The translations under genes and the position numbers were made by a program. A stretch of 24,381 bases of DNA. It comes from CAZJNX01 sp964547415 (lineage in GTDB: Bacteria > Pseudomonadota > Alphaproteobacteria > Rhizobiales > Amorphaceae). Numbering within the stretch: position 1 is the first letter of the stretch; every line of letters begins with the position of its first letter. Of this stretch, positions 7,881 through 14,883 are shown one piece after another. The notes under the pieces were generated by a model, which was not told the origin of the DNA, made no database searches, and saw nothing but the letters and a program-made list of their open reading frames with translations. Where the stretch lies: contig CAZJNX010000052.1 in NCBI GenBank assembly GCA_964547415.1, forward strand, positions 1 through 24,381. Direction: 5' to 3'.

Positions 7881-8357
7881 TCACAGGGGAAGGAGCGTCG
7901 GCACGGGCACGAACAGGACGTGCTTCATGCCCGCCACCACGACGAGGGCGAAGGCGGCTGCGTAGCCGAGGATCGCGAGCGGGTTGCGCGCCCCGTAGAT
8001 CCACATGGTCGCGGCGACGAACAGGAAGGTGGCGAGGTCGAACCATCCCGTTCCGAGGAGGACCACGAAGACGACCATCGCCGCCATGGTGGCGGGGATG
8101 CCGTGGCGGTGGCGGAAGTCGTCGGCGACCCGCGCCCCGTCCTCCACCCGCGGCTCGGCGCCCGCGAGGACGCGGACCATCAGAAAGACGCCGATGATTG
8201 CGGCCGCCGCGCCGACGGGCACGATGAACAGGAGGTTGGAGACGCGGCTCGAGGCGAGGACCGTGTCCGTCACGTACCAGGCGATGAACGCGAGAAAGAG
8301 GGCGAGGAGGGCCGCATGGCCCCACGCGATCCCCCTGCGCTGCCCGCTCGCGTCCAT
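7881..8357 (-). CDS. tctB: TTT transporter small membrane subunit TctB
   Basis: This 158-residue protein has four hydrophobic segments (AALLALFLAFIAWYV, LLFIVPVGAAAAIIGVFLMV, MAAMVVFVVLLGTGWFDLATFLFVAATMWIYG, ILGYAAAFALVVVAGM), the layout of TctB, the poorly conserved small subunit that partners TctA. The ending MKHVLFVPVPTLLPL is typical of the family (...F...L.V.LP). The start ATG at 8355-8357 has GGGAGG directly upstream, but this Shine-Dalgarno sequence is buried in a perfect 14-bp stem, so expression is probably tuned relative to tctC. The frame remains open upstream, but only as a shadow of the tctC coding region. Confidence 0.9.
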   Translation of the reverse strand: MDASGQRRGIAWGHAALLALFLAFIAWYVTDTVLASSRVSNLLFIVPVGAAAAIIGVFLMVRVLAGAEPRVEDGARVADDFRHRHGIPATMAAMVVFVVLLGTGWFDLATFLFVAATMWIYGARNPLAILGYAAAFALVVVAGMKHVLFVPVPTLLPL

Positions 8358-8397
8358 GGGCGCCTCCCGCGTGCCGGCGGGGGCGCGGGAGGCGCCC
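8358..8397 (-). promoter_or_regulatory. Intercistronic hairpin covering the tctB ribosome binding site
   Basis: GGGCGCCTCCCGCG (8358-8371) and CGCGGGAGGCGCCC (8384-8397) are perfect 14-bp reverse complements with a 12-base loop. In the mRNA the 3' arm contains the tctB Shine-Dalgarno GGGAGG and abuts its ATG. It fills most of the 56-bp tctC-tctB gap. Such hairpins can protect the 3' end of the binding-protein message and lower membrane-subunit translation; that role is inferred here. Confidence 0.85.
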
Positions 8398-8413
8398 GCG
8401 CCCCTCTCGGTCG

Positions 8414-9445
8414 TCACTGGTTCAGGAGGTCGACGTACTTGGCGAAGATGTCGTGGTACTCGGCGAGGCGCTCTTGCGTCTCCTCCGGGCCGAGCCAGTC
8501 GCCGCCGATCGCCGAGGAGCCGATGAAGCGGCGGAAGCCCTCGCTCTCCAGCATCTCCTTGTAGGCGGCGGTGAGCGCCTCGAGCCGCTCCGGGTGGTCC
8601 TCGGCGAGGGAGGCGTGGGCGACGAGGGTGCGAAGGTCGGCCGGGATGATCGGGATCTCCGCGTCGTAGCCCGCGAGCACCTCGTTGATGAGCGGGGCGT
8701 CCCACTCCTCGGCCGGCTCGGTCCGGAAGACGGCGAGGGGGCGCACGTCGTCGCGGATCACGTCGCTGCCGCGGGCGGAGATGACCGCGAACGTCACCTG
8801 GTTGCCGGCGATGGCGGTGCGCATCGGCCCGCCGCCGTCGTAGGTGACGAAGTTGATGGAATCGAGCGGCATGCCGAGCTGTTCGAGGATCATCAGCGTG
8901 GACAGGTGCCCGCCGTCGCCGACGATGATCGGCATCGACGCCTCGCCCGGGTTCTCCTTGACGTAGTCGAGGAGTTCCTCGGCCGTCTGGAACGGCTGGT
9001 CCTTGTTGACGAGGAGGACGTAGTAGTCCTGCCACTGGCCGTTGATGAAGTGGAAGTCGTCGAGCTCGAAGTTGCCCTGCCCGCGCAGGATGTTGCTGAT
9101 CATGTACGGGTGGACCGGCGTCACCATCAGGGTGTGGCCGTCGTCGGGCTGGGCGAGGAACCAGGAGTGGCCGAGGGCGCCGGAGGCGCCGGGCTTGTTG
9201 ACCACCTGCACGGGCGCCCCGCCTAGGTGATCGGGCAGGAAGGAGGCGACGGCGCGGGCCATGCGGTCGGCCGATCCGCCCGGGTTGAACGGCACCACGA
9301 TGGTGACGCGGCGGTCGGGCTGCCACTCCGCGGCGGCGGGGGCGGGGGCCGCGACGGCGAAGGCGGCGGCGGCGGCGAGGCCGGCGAGGGTGCCGGCGAT
9401 GCGGCCGAGGACGGCACGGCGGCGCGTTCGCGAGATGTCTCTCAC
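8414..9445 (-). CDS. tctC: TTT transporter periplasmic solute-binding protein TctC
   Basis: This 343-residue protein is a Bug/TctC-type periplasmic receptor that captures a carboxylate for TctAB. It has an export signal (SRTRRRAVLG, a hydrophobic Ala/Leu stretch, then APAPAAA before EWQPDR), with twin arginines that make Tat export possible. The mature part carries the family features VTIVVPFNPGGSADRMAR, VVNKPGASGALGH, LMVTP and IVGDGGHLSTL. The ligand is not predictable from these. GTG at 9443-9445 is preferred as start because GGGAGGAG lies about 8 bases upstream; an in-frame ATG at 9461-9463 has no such site and would place that Shine-Dalgarno inside the gene. It is the first gene of the leftward operon, preceded by a promoter with a palindromic operator. 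Confidence 0.93.
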   Translation of the reverse strand: MRDISRTRRRAVLGRIAGTLAGLAAAAAFAVAAPAPAAAEWQPDRRVTIVVPFNPGGSADRMARAVASFLPDHLGGAPVQVVNKPGASGALGHSWFLAQPDDGHTLMVTPVHPYMISNILRGQGNFELDDFHFINGQWQDYYVLLVNKDQPFQTAEELLDYVKENPGEASMPIIVGDGGHLSTLMILEQLGMPLDSINFVTYDGGGPMRTAIAGNQVTFAVISARGSDVIRDDVRPLAVFRTEPAEEWDAPLINEVLAGYDAEIPIIPADLRTLVAHASLAEDHPERLEALTAAYKEMLESEGFRRFIGSSAIGGDWLGPEETQERLAEYHDIFAKYVDLLNQ

Positions 9446-9556
9446 GGCGTGGTCTCCTCCCATGGGGCGCCCTGGGGCGCTCGATGCGTTCTTCCGGCGC
9501 TTTCGGGCGCGCGGTTGTGGCGTGCTGGCGGGGGCGGGCCGGCCCCCGAAGGTGGA

Positions 9557-9585
9557 TGCGTACCAGATTGCATCCAATCTGTCAA
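9557..9585 (-). promoter_or_regulatory. Predicted sigma70-type promoter of the tctCBA-leuCD-lyase operon
   Basis: On the minus strand a consensus -35 TTGACA (9580-9585) is followed after exactly 17 bases by TACGCA (9557-9562), a weak -10 box. The leader to the tctC GTG would be about 105 bases. The weak -10 fits a promoter that depends on regulation. The 18-bp palindrome occupies the spacer. Confidence 0.6.
9564..9581. promoter_or_regulatory. Palindromic operator CAGATTG-CATC-CAATCTG
   Basis: A perfect 7-bp inverted repeat around four bases lies inside the -35/-10 spacer of the tctC promoter. Its core ATTGCATCCAAT resembles the T-N-G-T/A-C-N-A type operators of FCD-family GntR regulators. 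The adjacent gene encodes just such a regulator, so repression by steric block, relieved by ligand, is the natural reading. An overlapping GGATGC-N10-GCATCC repeat (9554-9575) adds further symmetry. Confidence 0.7.
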
Positions 9586-9609
9586 CGTCGAAGTGCCGCC
9601 GAAGAGGAG

Positions 9610-9645
9610 TTGCGCTTTCCCGGCCGGAATTGCATACATCCGGCC
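9610..9645 (+). promoter_or_regulatory. Candidate gntR promoter with second operator-like box
   Basis: TTGCGC (9610-9615), a 17-base spacer and CATACA (9633-9638) form a weak rightward promoter. The segment AATTGCATACATCC (9628-9641) shares ATTGCAT with the palindrome at 9564-9581 and covers the -10. It is flanked by GGCCGGA (9622-9628) and TCCGGCC (9639-9645), another inverted repeat. Autoregulation of gntR is inferred. Confidence 0.45.
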
Positions 9646-9663
9646 ATCTGGCGCGGAGGGTCC

Positions 9664-10413
9664 ATGGCGACGCAACGACGGACGGTGGGCGGGAAGGTGA
9701 CGGCGGCCGAACGCGCCTACCACGCCATCCGCCAGGCGGTGGTGGACGGGCGCTTCCGCGAGGGGGAGCACCTCGCGGAGGTGCGCCTCGGGGAGGAGTT
9801 CGGCTTCTCCCGCACCCCCGTCCACGCCGCATTGCAGCGCCTGTCGGCCGAGGGGTTCGTCGCCTTCAGCCCCCATGCCGGCGCGGTCGTGAAGGCGTGG
9901 TCGCGGCGGGAGCTCGAGGAGATCTTCGACATCCGCGCCCGCCTCGAGAGCATGGCGGCGGGGCTCGCCGCCACGCACGCCACCGACGGGGACGTGGAGC
10001 AACTCGCCCGCCTCACCGACGCCTACGAGGAGGCGAGCCGCGCGGGCGCGCCCATGCCGCGGCCGTCCGAGCTGAACTGGCAGTTCCACATGAAGATCCT
10101 CGAGATCGCCGGCAACGGGCGGCTTCAGGGGATCTGCGAGAACCTGATGATGGTGGGCGTGATGTTCCGCACCTTCAGCCGCTTCGAGCGGCGGGACGTG
10201 GAGCGCAGCCTGCAGGACCACCGGAGCCTCGTGCGCGCCATCGAGACGCGCAACGCCGAGTGGGCGAGCGCCATCATGAAATGCCACATCCTCATCGCCC
10301 GCGACATGTTCGCGGGTTGGGACGGGGCCGACGCGGCCGGTGTCTCCGGGCGCGCCGCCCGCGGGCGCCGGGCCGACGGCGCGGGTGCGGGCGCGGCGGC
10401 GGGCGACCGATGA
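9664..10413 (+). CDS. GntR-family transcriptional regulator, FCD subfamily
   Basis: This 249-residue regulator has an N-terminal winged helix (about residues 14-75: AYHAIRQAVVDGRFREGEHL then LGEEFGFSRTPVHAALQRLSAEG) and an all-helical FCD ligand domain (about 84-218). The metal-binding residues of FCD domains are visible: Asp89 in FDIRARLE, His142 in FHMKIL, His186 in QDHRSLV and His208 in KCHIL. FCD domains usually sense organic acids through this metal. The ATG at 9664 has GGAGGG in front; earlier in-frame Mets lie in non-coding sequence. The last 30 residues are a low-complexity Ala/Gly/Arg tail. It is divergent from tctC with a palindrome between them, so it very probably controls that operon and perhaps the downstream amidase-transporter genes. 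Confidence 0.93.
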   Translation: MATQRRTVGGKVTAAERAYHAIRQAVVDGRFREGEHLAEVRLGEEFGFSRTPVHAALQRLSAEGFVAFSPHAGAVVKAWSRRELEEIFDIRARLESMAAGLAATHATDGDVEQLARLTDAYEEASRAGAPMPRPSELNWQFHMKILEIAGNGRLQGICENLMMVGVMFRTFSRFERRDVERSLQDHRSLVRAIETRNAEWASAIMKCHILIARDMFAGWDGADAAGVSGRAARGRRADGAGAGAAAGDR

Positions 10414-10581
10414 GGCGGCCGGTGCGCGGCGCCCGGCGGCGCGGCATGGACGGGGCGGCGCGCCCGGCCGGCGGTCGCTCGACAGGTGAGGGCGCGGGCG
10501 CGATCGGCCATCGGGGGCCGGCCGACCGTGGCGGGGACGCACCGGCGCCCGCGACCTGCGGAAGAAGGGGAGGGATCGCCC
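10414..10581 (+). other. Gap between gntR and the amidase gene
   Basis: 168 bp of GC-rich sequence with no gene and no clear promoter. The amidase Shine-Dalgarno (GAAGGGGAGGG) lies at its right end. Whether the amidase is co-transcribed with gntR cannot be decided from the sequence. Confidence 0.5.
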
Positions 10582-12198
10582 ATGGCTGACGCGGACGGGA
10601 CAACCGCTCCGCCCGTCCCGGGCGTCGCGGCGTCGGCGGCCCTGCAGGAGCGCCGCGCGGCCTCGGCGCGGGACCTCCTGGAGGCCGCGCTCGCCCGGAT
10701 CGCAGCCGTGGACGGGGCGGTCCGCAGCGTCGTCCACGTGGCGGCCGAGGCCGCCCGCGCCGATGCCGATGCCCGCGACGCCGAGCGCGCCGCGGGCCGC
10801 GTGCGCTCGCCCCTCCACGGCATCCCCTTCGCGGTGAAGGACAACTACGACGTGGCGGGCCTTCCGGCCACCTGCGGCTCCCGCGCGCGGGAGGGCGTCG
10901 TCGCCGAGGCGGACGCGGACCTCGTGGCGCGGCTGAGGGAGGCGGGCGCCGTCGTCCTCGGCAAGCTCGCCACCTGGGAGTACGGGACCGGCAACGGCGG
11001 GGAGTTCTTCGACCTGCCCCGACCGCCCGCCCGCAACCCGTGGGACCTTTCCCGCTTCACCGGCGGCTCGAGCACGGGCGCGGGCGCGGCCGTCGCGGCC
11101 GGCATGCTGCCCTTCGCCCTCGGCTCGGACACCACCGGCTCGGTGCGCCTGCCGGCCGCCGCCACCGGCACCGTCGGGATCATCCCGACGCCCGGTGTGC
11201 TGTCCACCGACGGGCTCCTGCCCAACTGCTACGCCATGGACGTGCCGGGCCCGTTCGCCAGGACGGTGGAGGACGTCGCCCTCGTCCTCGACGCCATCGC
11301 GGGCCGCGACCCGGCGGCCGCCGACGCCCTGTCGAAAGCGGCCGCCACCCGCTCCCTCGAGGGGGTGTCGGTCGCCGTCGTCGCCGACCCGGGGCCGGGG
11401 AGCCCTGCGCCCGACCCGCCCCTCGCCGCCGCCTTCGAGGCGGGGCTGACGGTGCTCGAGAGCCTCGGCGCCCGGCTCGTCCCGACCGAGCTGCCGTTCC
11501 CGGCGGCCGAGTGCTACGCTCTCACGCGGATCATCGGCCCGGTCGAATCGGCCACCATCCACGAGGAGGAACTGCGCGAGCGGCCGGACGCCCTCGGCTT
11601 CGCGCTGCGCGACAAGCTGCTCGCCGGGTCGGCCGTGCGGGCGGTGGACTACCTGCAGGCGCTGCGCCAGCGCACCGTCGTCGCCGAGGCGATGGCGGCG
11701 CTCGCCGCCCGCCACGACGCGATCCTCACCTTCGGCACCTTGCACCTCGCCCCCCGGATCGGCGTGGAGCCGGAGATGACGGCCTTCACCGCCGAGACCA
11801 TGCTGACCCCCTTCAACCTGGCGGGCCTGCCGGCCATGGTCCAGCCCAACGGCTTTTCGGACGGGGGGCTGCCCACCCACTGGCAGATCGCCGCTCGCCG
11901 GGGCGGCGAGGCGGCCATCGTGGCGCTCGCGGCCGCCTTCGAGGCGGCGACGGATCATCGCGCCCGCCGCCCCGCCCTCGACGCCGCGAGCCGGGCGCCC
12001 GAGCCGCCGCCGGTCGCCTGGCCGGAGCAGGCGGCGCCCGCCGACGAGGCGACGCGCGCCTACGCCGCCCGGGCCGGGCTCGGGCGGCTTTCCGAGGCGG
12101 ATCTTTCCCGCCTTGGCATGTTCATCGCATCCCAGGGCACCGCCGGCGCCCTGCCGCGGCCGAAGGACAAGCGGGTGCGTCCGCTCCACCGGCCCTGA
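10582..12198 (+). CDS. Amidase-signature family amidohydrolase
   Basis: This 538-residue enzyme hydrolyses an amide bond through the Ser-cisSer-Lys triad of the amidase-signature family. Lys86 lies in GIPFAVKDNYDV, the cis-Ser163 in FTGGSSTGAGAAVAAGM and the nucleophile Ser187 in GSDTTGSVRLPAA. The Lys-Ser-Ser spacings of 77 and 24 residues match the family. The motif reads SSTGAG and DTTGS instead of the common SSGGS and DTGGS, so it sits off the GatA mainstream. It has no signal peptide and is cytoplasmic. The C-terminal 90 residues are Ala/Pro-rich, then basic. ATG 10582 follows GAAGGGGAGGG. The nearby ABC importer probably delivers its substrate. It is not GatA of the aminoacyl-tRNA amidotransferase, because gatB and gatC are absent and the context is catabolic. 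Confidence 0.9.
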   Translation: MADADGTTAPPVPGVAASAALQERRAASARDLLEAALARIAAVDGAVRSVVHVAAEAARADADARDAERAAGRVRSPLHGIPFAVKDNYDVAGLPATCGSRAREGVVAEADADLVARLREAGAVVLGKLATWEYGTGNGGEFFDLPRPPARNPWDLSRFTGGSSTGAGAAVAAGMLPFALGSDTTGSVRLPAAATGTVGIIPTPGVLSTDGLLPNCYAMDVPGPFARTVEDVALVLDAIAGRDPAAADALSKAAATRSLEGVSVAVVADPGPGSPAPDPPLAAAFEAGLTVLESLGARLVPTELPFPAAECYALTRIIGPVESATIHEEELRERPDALGFALRDKLLAGSAVRAVDYLQALRQRTVVAEAMAALAARHDAILTFGTLHLAPRIGVEPEMTAFTAETMLTPFNLAGLPAMVQPNGFSDGGLPTHWQIAARRGGEAAIVALAAAFEAATDHRARRPALDAASRAPEPPPVAWPEQAAPADEATRAYAARAGLGRLSEADLSRLGMFIASQGTAGALPRPKDKRVRPLHRP

Positions 12199-12206
12199 CG
12201 CGCCTT

Positions 12207-12281
12207 GCGGCGGGCGGCCCGCCTGCCGCCCACCGTCCCCGCACCGGGGGGCGAAGACGACCGGACGGGCCGAACGGCCCG
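12207..12281 (+). repeat. Two consecutive hairpins between the amidase and binding-protein genes
   Basis: Bases 12207-12229 form a 10-bp stem (GCGGCGGGCG against CGCCTGCCGC, one G-U pair, 3-base loop), and 12266-12281 form CGGGCC-GAAC-GGCCCG. Neither has a T-tract. They fill the 106-bp gap and could stabilise the binding-protein message or partly terminate transcription from upstream. Confidence 0.6.
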
Positions 12282-12304
12282 GCGAAAAGAAGAGGGACGA
12301 ACGG

Positions 12305-13879
12305 ATGACGGACGGGAACGACGGCAAGCGGAAGGGCGCCAGCCGGCGCGACTTCCTGGGGATCGCGGGCGCGGCCTCGATGGCGGCGGCGCTGCCCATC
12401 AACCTGGCGAGCGTGCGCCTCGCCCACGCCGCGGGCGGGCAGCTGCGCGTGCGCTTCGGATCGGACATCTCGATCCTCGACCCGGCGCTGATCTTCCAGG
12501 TCGAGAACCAGACGATCGCCGGCCACGTCTACAACGGCCTCGTGAAGTACGACCAGGCCACCAACGAGATCGTGCCCGACATCGCCACCGACTGGTCCGT
12601 CTCCGACGACGGCACGGTGTGGACCTTCAACCTGCGCGACGGGATCCAGTGGCACAAGGGCTACGGGCCCTTCACCTCGGACGACGTGAAGTTCTCGTTC
12701 GAGCGGGTGCTCGACCCGCAGACGGGCTCTCGCTACCGCGGCCAGCTCGCCGGCCTTCAGGCCGTCGAGGCGCCCGACCCGACCACCGTCGTCTTCCGCC
12801 TCGAGACGCCCAACTCCGGCTTCCTCCACAAGGTCTGCGCCTTCAACCAGGGCTGGATCGTCTCGCGGAAGGCCGTCGAGGAGAAGGGCGAGGCCTACCG
12901 CCTCGACCCGATCGGCACCGGCCCGTTCGTGTTCGACAGCTGGACGGCGGGCAACGCCGTCCGCCTCGTCGCCAACCCCGACTACTTCGAGGGCGCGCCC
13001 CACCTCGACGAGGTGGTCTTCCGCATCATCCGCGACGAGACGGCCGCCGCGATCGCCCTCGAGAACGGCGAGATCGACATCTTCTTCTCGCTGCAGCAGC
13101 CGGAGGTGATCGAGCGCCTGCAGGCGACCGACGGCATTTCCGTGATGAGCCGGGACGCCAACAACACGGTGAACCTCGTCCTCAACACCACGCAGCCGCC
13201 GCTCGACGACGTGCGCGTGCGCCGCGCGATGATCCACGCCCTCGACCGGCAGGGCCTCATCGACGGCTTCTTCCAGGGCACCAAGAGCCCGGCGACCAGC
13301 GTCCTCACCCCCACCTTCGTGGAGTACACCACCGAGGGCGTGCCCACCTACGACTACGACCCGGACAAGGCCCGCGAGCTCCTCGCCGAGGCGGGCGCGG
13401 AGGGCTTCGAGTTCACCATCGTGACGGTGGCGCTCTCGCCCTACGACAAGTTCCCGGTCCCGATGGCGAACGACCTCAACGCCGTCGGCATCAAGACCGA
13501 CATCCAGGTGATCGAGCGGGGCGCCTACGTGCAGGCCCGCGCCTCGGGACGGGTGCCGTCCTGCATCACCGCCGTCGTCGGCCCGCCCGATCCCGACTCC
13601 CCGCTCGTCACGCTCTTTTCCACCGCCTCGTTCCCGCCCGGCCTCAACACCTCGCGCTACGACCAGGTGGACGAGCTCCTCGCCGCCGCCGCGGCCGAGC
13701 AGGACACGGACAAGCGCAACGCGATCTACGGCGAGATCCTGAAGAAGACCATGGAGGACGTGCCCGTCATCCCGATCTTCGCGGACCGTCTGTTCGTGGC
13801 GGTATCGGACAAGGTGGACGGCTTCGTGCAGAACTCGCTGTTCACCATGTACAGCTACCCGGTCTCCGTCGAGAGCTGA
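12305..13879 (+). CDS. Family 5 (peptide/opine/nickel-type) ABC transporter substrate-binding protein
   Basis: This 524-residue periplasmic receptor belongs to the SBP_bac_5 family. The N-terminus has a textbook Tat motif, S-R-R-D-F-L-G at residues 13-19, a hydrophobic Ala-rich stretch and a likely cleavage after AHA (42). The mature protein shows SDISILDPALI, VYNGLVKYD, DIATDWSVSDDGTVWTFNLR with FTSDDVKFSFERVLDP, and DVRVRRAMIHALDRQGLIDGFF, all family landmarks. The ligand could be a di- or oligopeptide, an opine or another amide. ATG 12305 is preceded by AGAGGG at a slightly long spacing. Four transporter genes follow directly, starting 4 bases after its stop, so this is a complete import system. 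Confidence 0.93.
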   Translation: MTDGNDGKRKGASRRDFLGIAGAASMAAALPINLASVRLAHAAGGQLRVRFGSDISILDPALIFQVENQTIAGHVYNGLVKYDQATNEIVPDIATDWSVSDDGTVWTFNLRDGIQWHKGYGPFTSDDVKFSFERVLDPQTGSRYRGQLAGLQAVEAPDPTTVVFRLETPNSGFLHKVCAFNQGWIVSRKAVEEKGEAYRLDPIGTGPFVFDSWTAGNAVRLVANPDYFEGAPHLDEVVFRIIRDETAAAIALENGEIDIFFSLQQPEVIERLQATDGISVMSRDANNTVNLVLNTTQPPLDDVRVRRAMIHALDRQGLIDGFFQGTKSPATSVLTPTFVEYTTEGVPTYDYDPDKARELLAEAGAEGFEFTIVTVALSPYDKFPVPMANDLNAVGIKTDIQVIERGAYVQARASGRVPSCITAVVGPPDPDSPLVTLFSTASFPPGLNTSRYDQVDELLAAAAAEQDTDKRNAIYGEILKKTMEDVPVIPIFADRLFVAVSDKVDGFVQNSLFTMYSYPVSVES

Positions 13880-13883
13880 CGCC

Positions 13884-14828
13884 TTGCTCGCCTACCTCGC
13901 GCGCACGCTCCTCCAGCTCCTGGTCACGCTGATCGGGATCGTCACGGTCGTCTTCTTCCTGATGAGGGCGATCCCGGGCGATCCCGCCCTCTACATGCTG
14001 GGGGACTTCGCGACCGAACAGGCGGTGGAGGCGCTCCGGGAGCGGCTGGGGCTGCACCTGCCGGTGTGGCAGCAGTACCTACTGTTCCTGGAGCGGGCGG
14101 CGACGGGGGATCTCGGCCGCTCCGTCGTCACCGGCCAGCCGGCGATGGCGGAGATCGTGAGCGCGATCCCCTGGTCCCTGTCGCTGGCCGTCGCGGGGCT
14201 CGGCGTCGCGGTCGTGGTGGGCGTTCCCCTCGGCATCGTCTCGGCGGTGCGGCAGGGGACGTTCCTCGACACGGCGATCATGCTGGTGGCCCTCCTCGGG
14301 ATCTCCTTCCCCGTCTTCTGGGTGGGGCTGGTGGCGATCCTCCTTTTGTCCCACCAGGCGGGGCTGTTTCCGGCCCTCGGGGCGGCCTCGGGCGGGGGCT
14401 TCTGGACGGGGCTCCACCACCTCGTCCTGCCCGCGCTCGTCCTCGGCCTGTCGGTCGCGGCCTACATCGCGCGCCTCACGCGCAGCGCGATGCTGGAGAT
14501 CCTGTCCCAGGACTACATCCGCGTCGCCCGGGCCATGGGCGTGCCGGAGGGGCGGGTGATCCGGCGCCTCGCCCTTCGCAACGCGCTCATCCCGATCCTC
14601 GCCGTGATCGGGGTGACGTTCGCCTGGGCCCTCGGCAACGCCATCCTCGTGGAGGTGGTGTTCAGCCGGCCCGGCCTCGGCTCCACGGTGCTGAAGGCGA
14701 TCCTCGCCCGCGACTACCAGCTCGTGCAGGCGGGCGTCCTCGTGCTCGCCACCGGCGTCGTGATCGTGAACGCGACCCTCGACGTCCTTTACGGCGTCAT
14801 CGACCCCCGCCTCCGGAAGGCGGGCTGA
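13884..14828 (+). CDS. Peptide-type ABC transporter permease, DppB/OppB-like
   Basis: This 314-residue inner-membrane permease has six hydrophobic segments and the EAA loop (DYIRVARAMGVPEGRVIRRLALRNALIPI) that docks to the ATPases. The N-terminal LAYLARTLLQLLVTLIGIVTVVFF and FSRPGLGSTVLKAI near the end are typical of DppB proteins. The start is TTG at 13884, four bases after the binding-protein stop; no ATG or GTG nearby would keep the conserved N-terminus, and no strong Shine-Dalgarno is present, so translation probably depends on coupling to the upstream gene. Confidence 0.93.
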   Translation: MLAYLARTLLQLLVTLIGIVTVVFFLMRAIPGDPALYMLGDFATEQAVEALRERLGLHLPVWQQYLLFLERAATGDLGRSVVTGQPAMAEIVSAIPWSLSLAVAGLGVAVVVGVPLGIVSAVRQGTFLDTAIMLVALLGISFPVFWVGLVAILLLSHQAGLFPALGAASGGGFWTGLHHLVLPALVLGLSVAAYIARLTRSAMLEILSQDYIRVARAMGVPEGRVIRRLALRNALIPILAVIGVTFAWALGNAILVEVVFSRPGLGSTVLKAILARDYQLVQAGVLVLATGVVIVNATLDVLYGVIDPRLRKAG

Positions 14829-14830
14829 CG

Positions 14831-14857
14831 GCGGCCGGCGCCCCGCGCGCCGGCCGC
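14831..14857 (+). repeat. Intercistronic hairpin between the two permease genes
   Basis: GCGGCCGGCG (14831-14840) and CGCCGGCCGC (14848-14857) are a perfect 10-bp inverted repeat with a 7-base loop. It begins 2 bases after the first permease stop. There is no T-tract; it may be an mRNA-stability or processing element. Confidence 0.65.
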
Positions 14858-14883
14858 GATCTCGTTTCGCAGGGGAGGTGCCG

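Noticed and set aside
5027..8197. A 1056-codon open frame on the plus strand
   Set aside because: It is antisense to leuC, tctA and tctB; its Asp/Glu/His/Gly/Arg-rich low-complexity composition is the usual antisense artefact of GC-rich genes.
9446..9463. ATG at 9461-9463 as the tctC start
   Set aside because: It lacks a ribosome binding site, whereas GTG 9443-9445 has GGGAGGAG at good spacing and begins directly at the signal peptide.
12207..12281. Intrinsic terminator separating the amidase from the transporter genes
   Set aside because: The stems are good but no T-tract follows and the second precedes an A-rich leader; kept only as hairpins of unknown role.
14878..14883. GTG at 14878 as start of the DppC-like permease
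   Set aside because: It lies within the Shine-Dalgarno sequence AGGGGAGG that properly serves the ATG at 14884.
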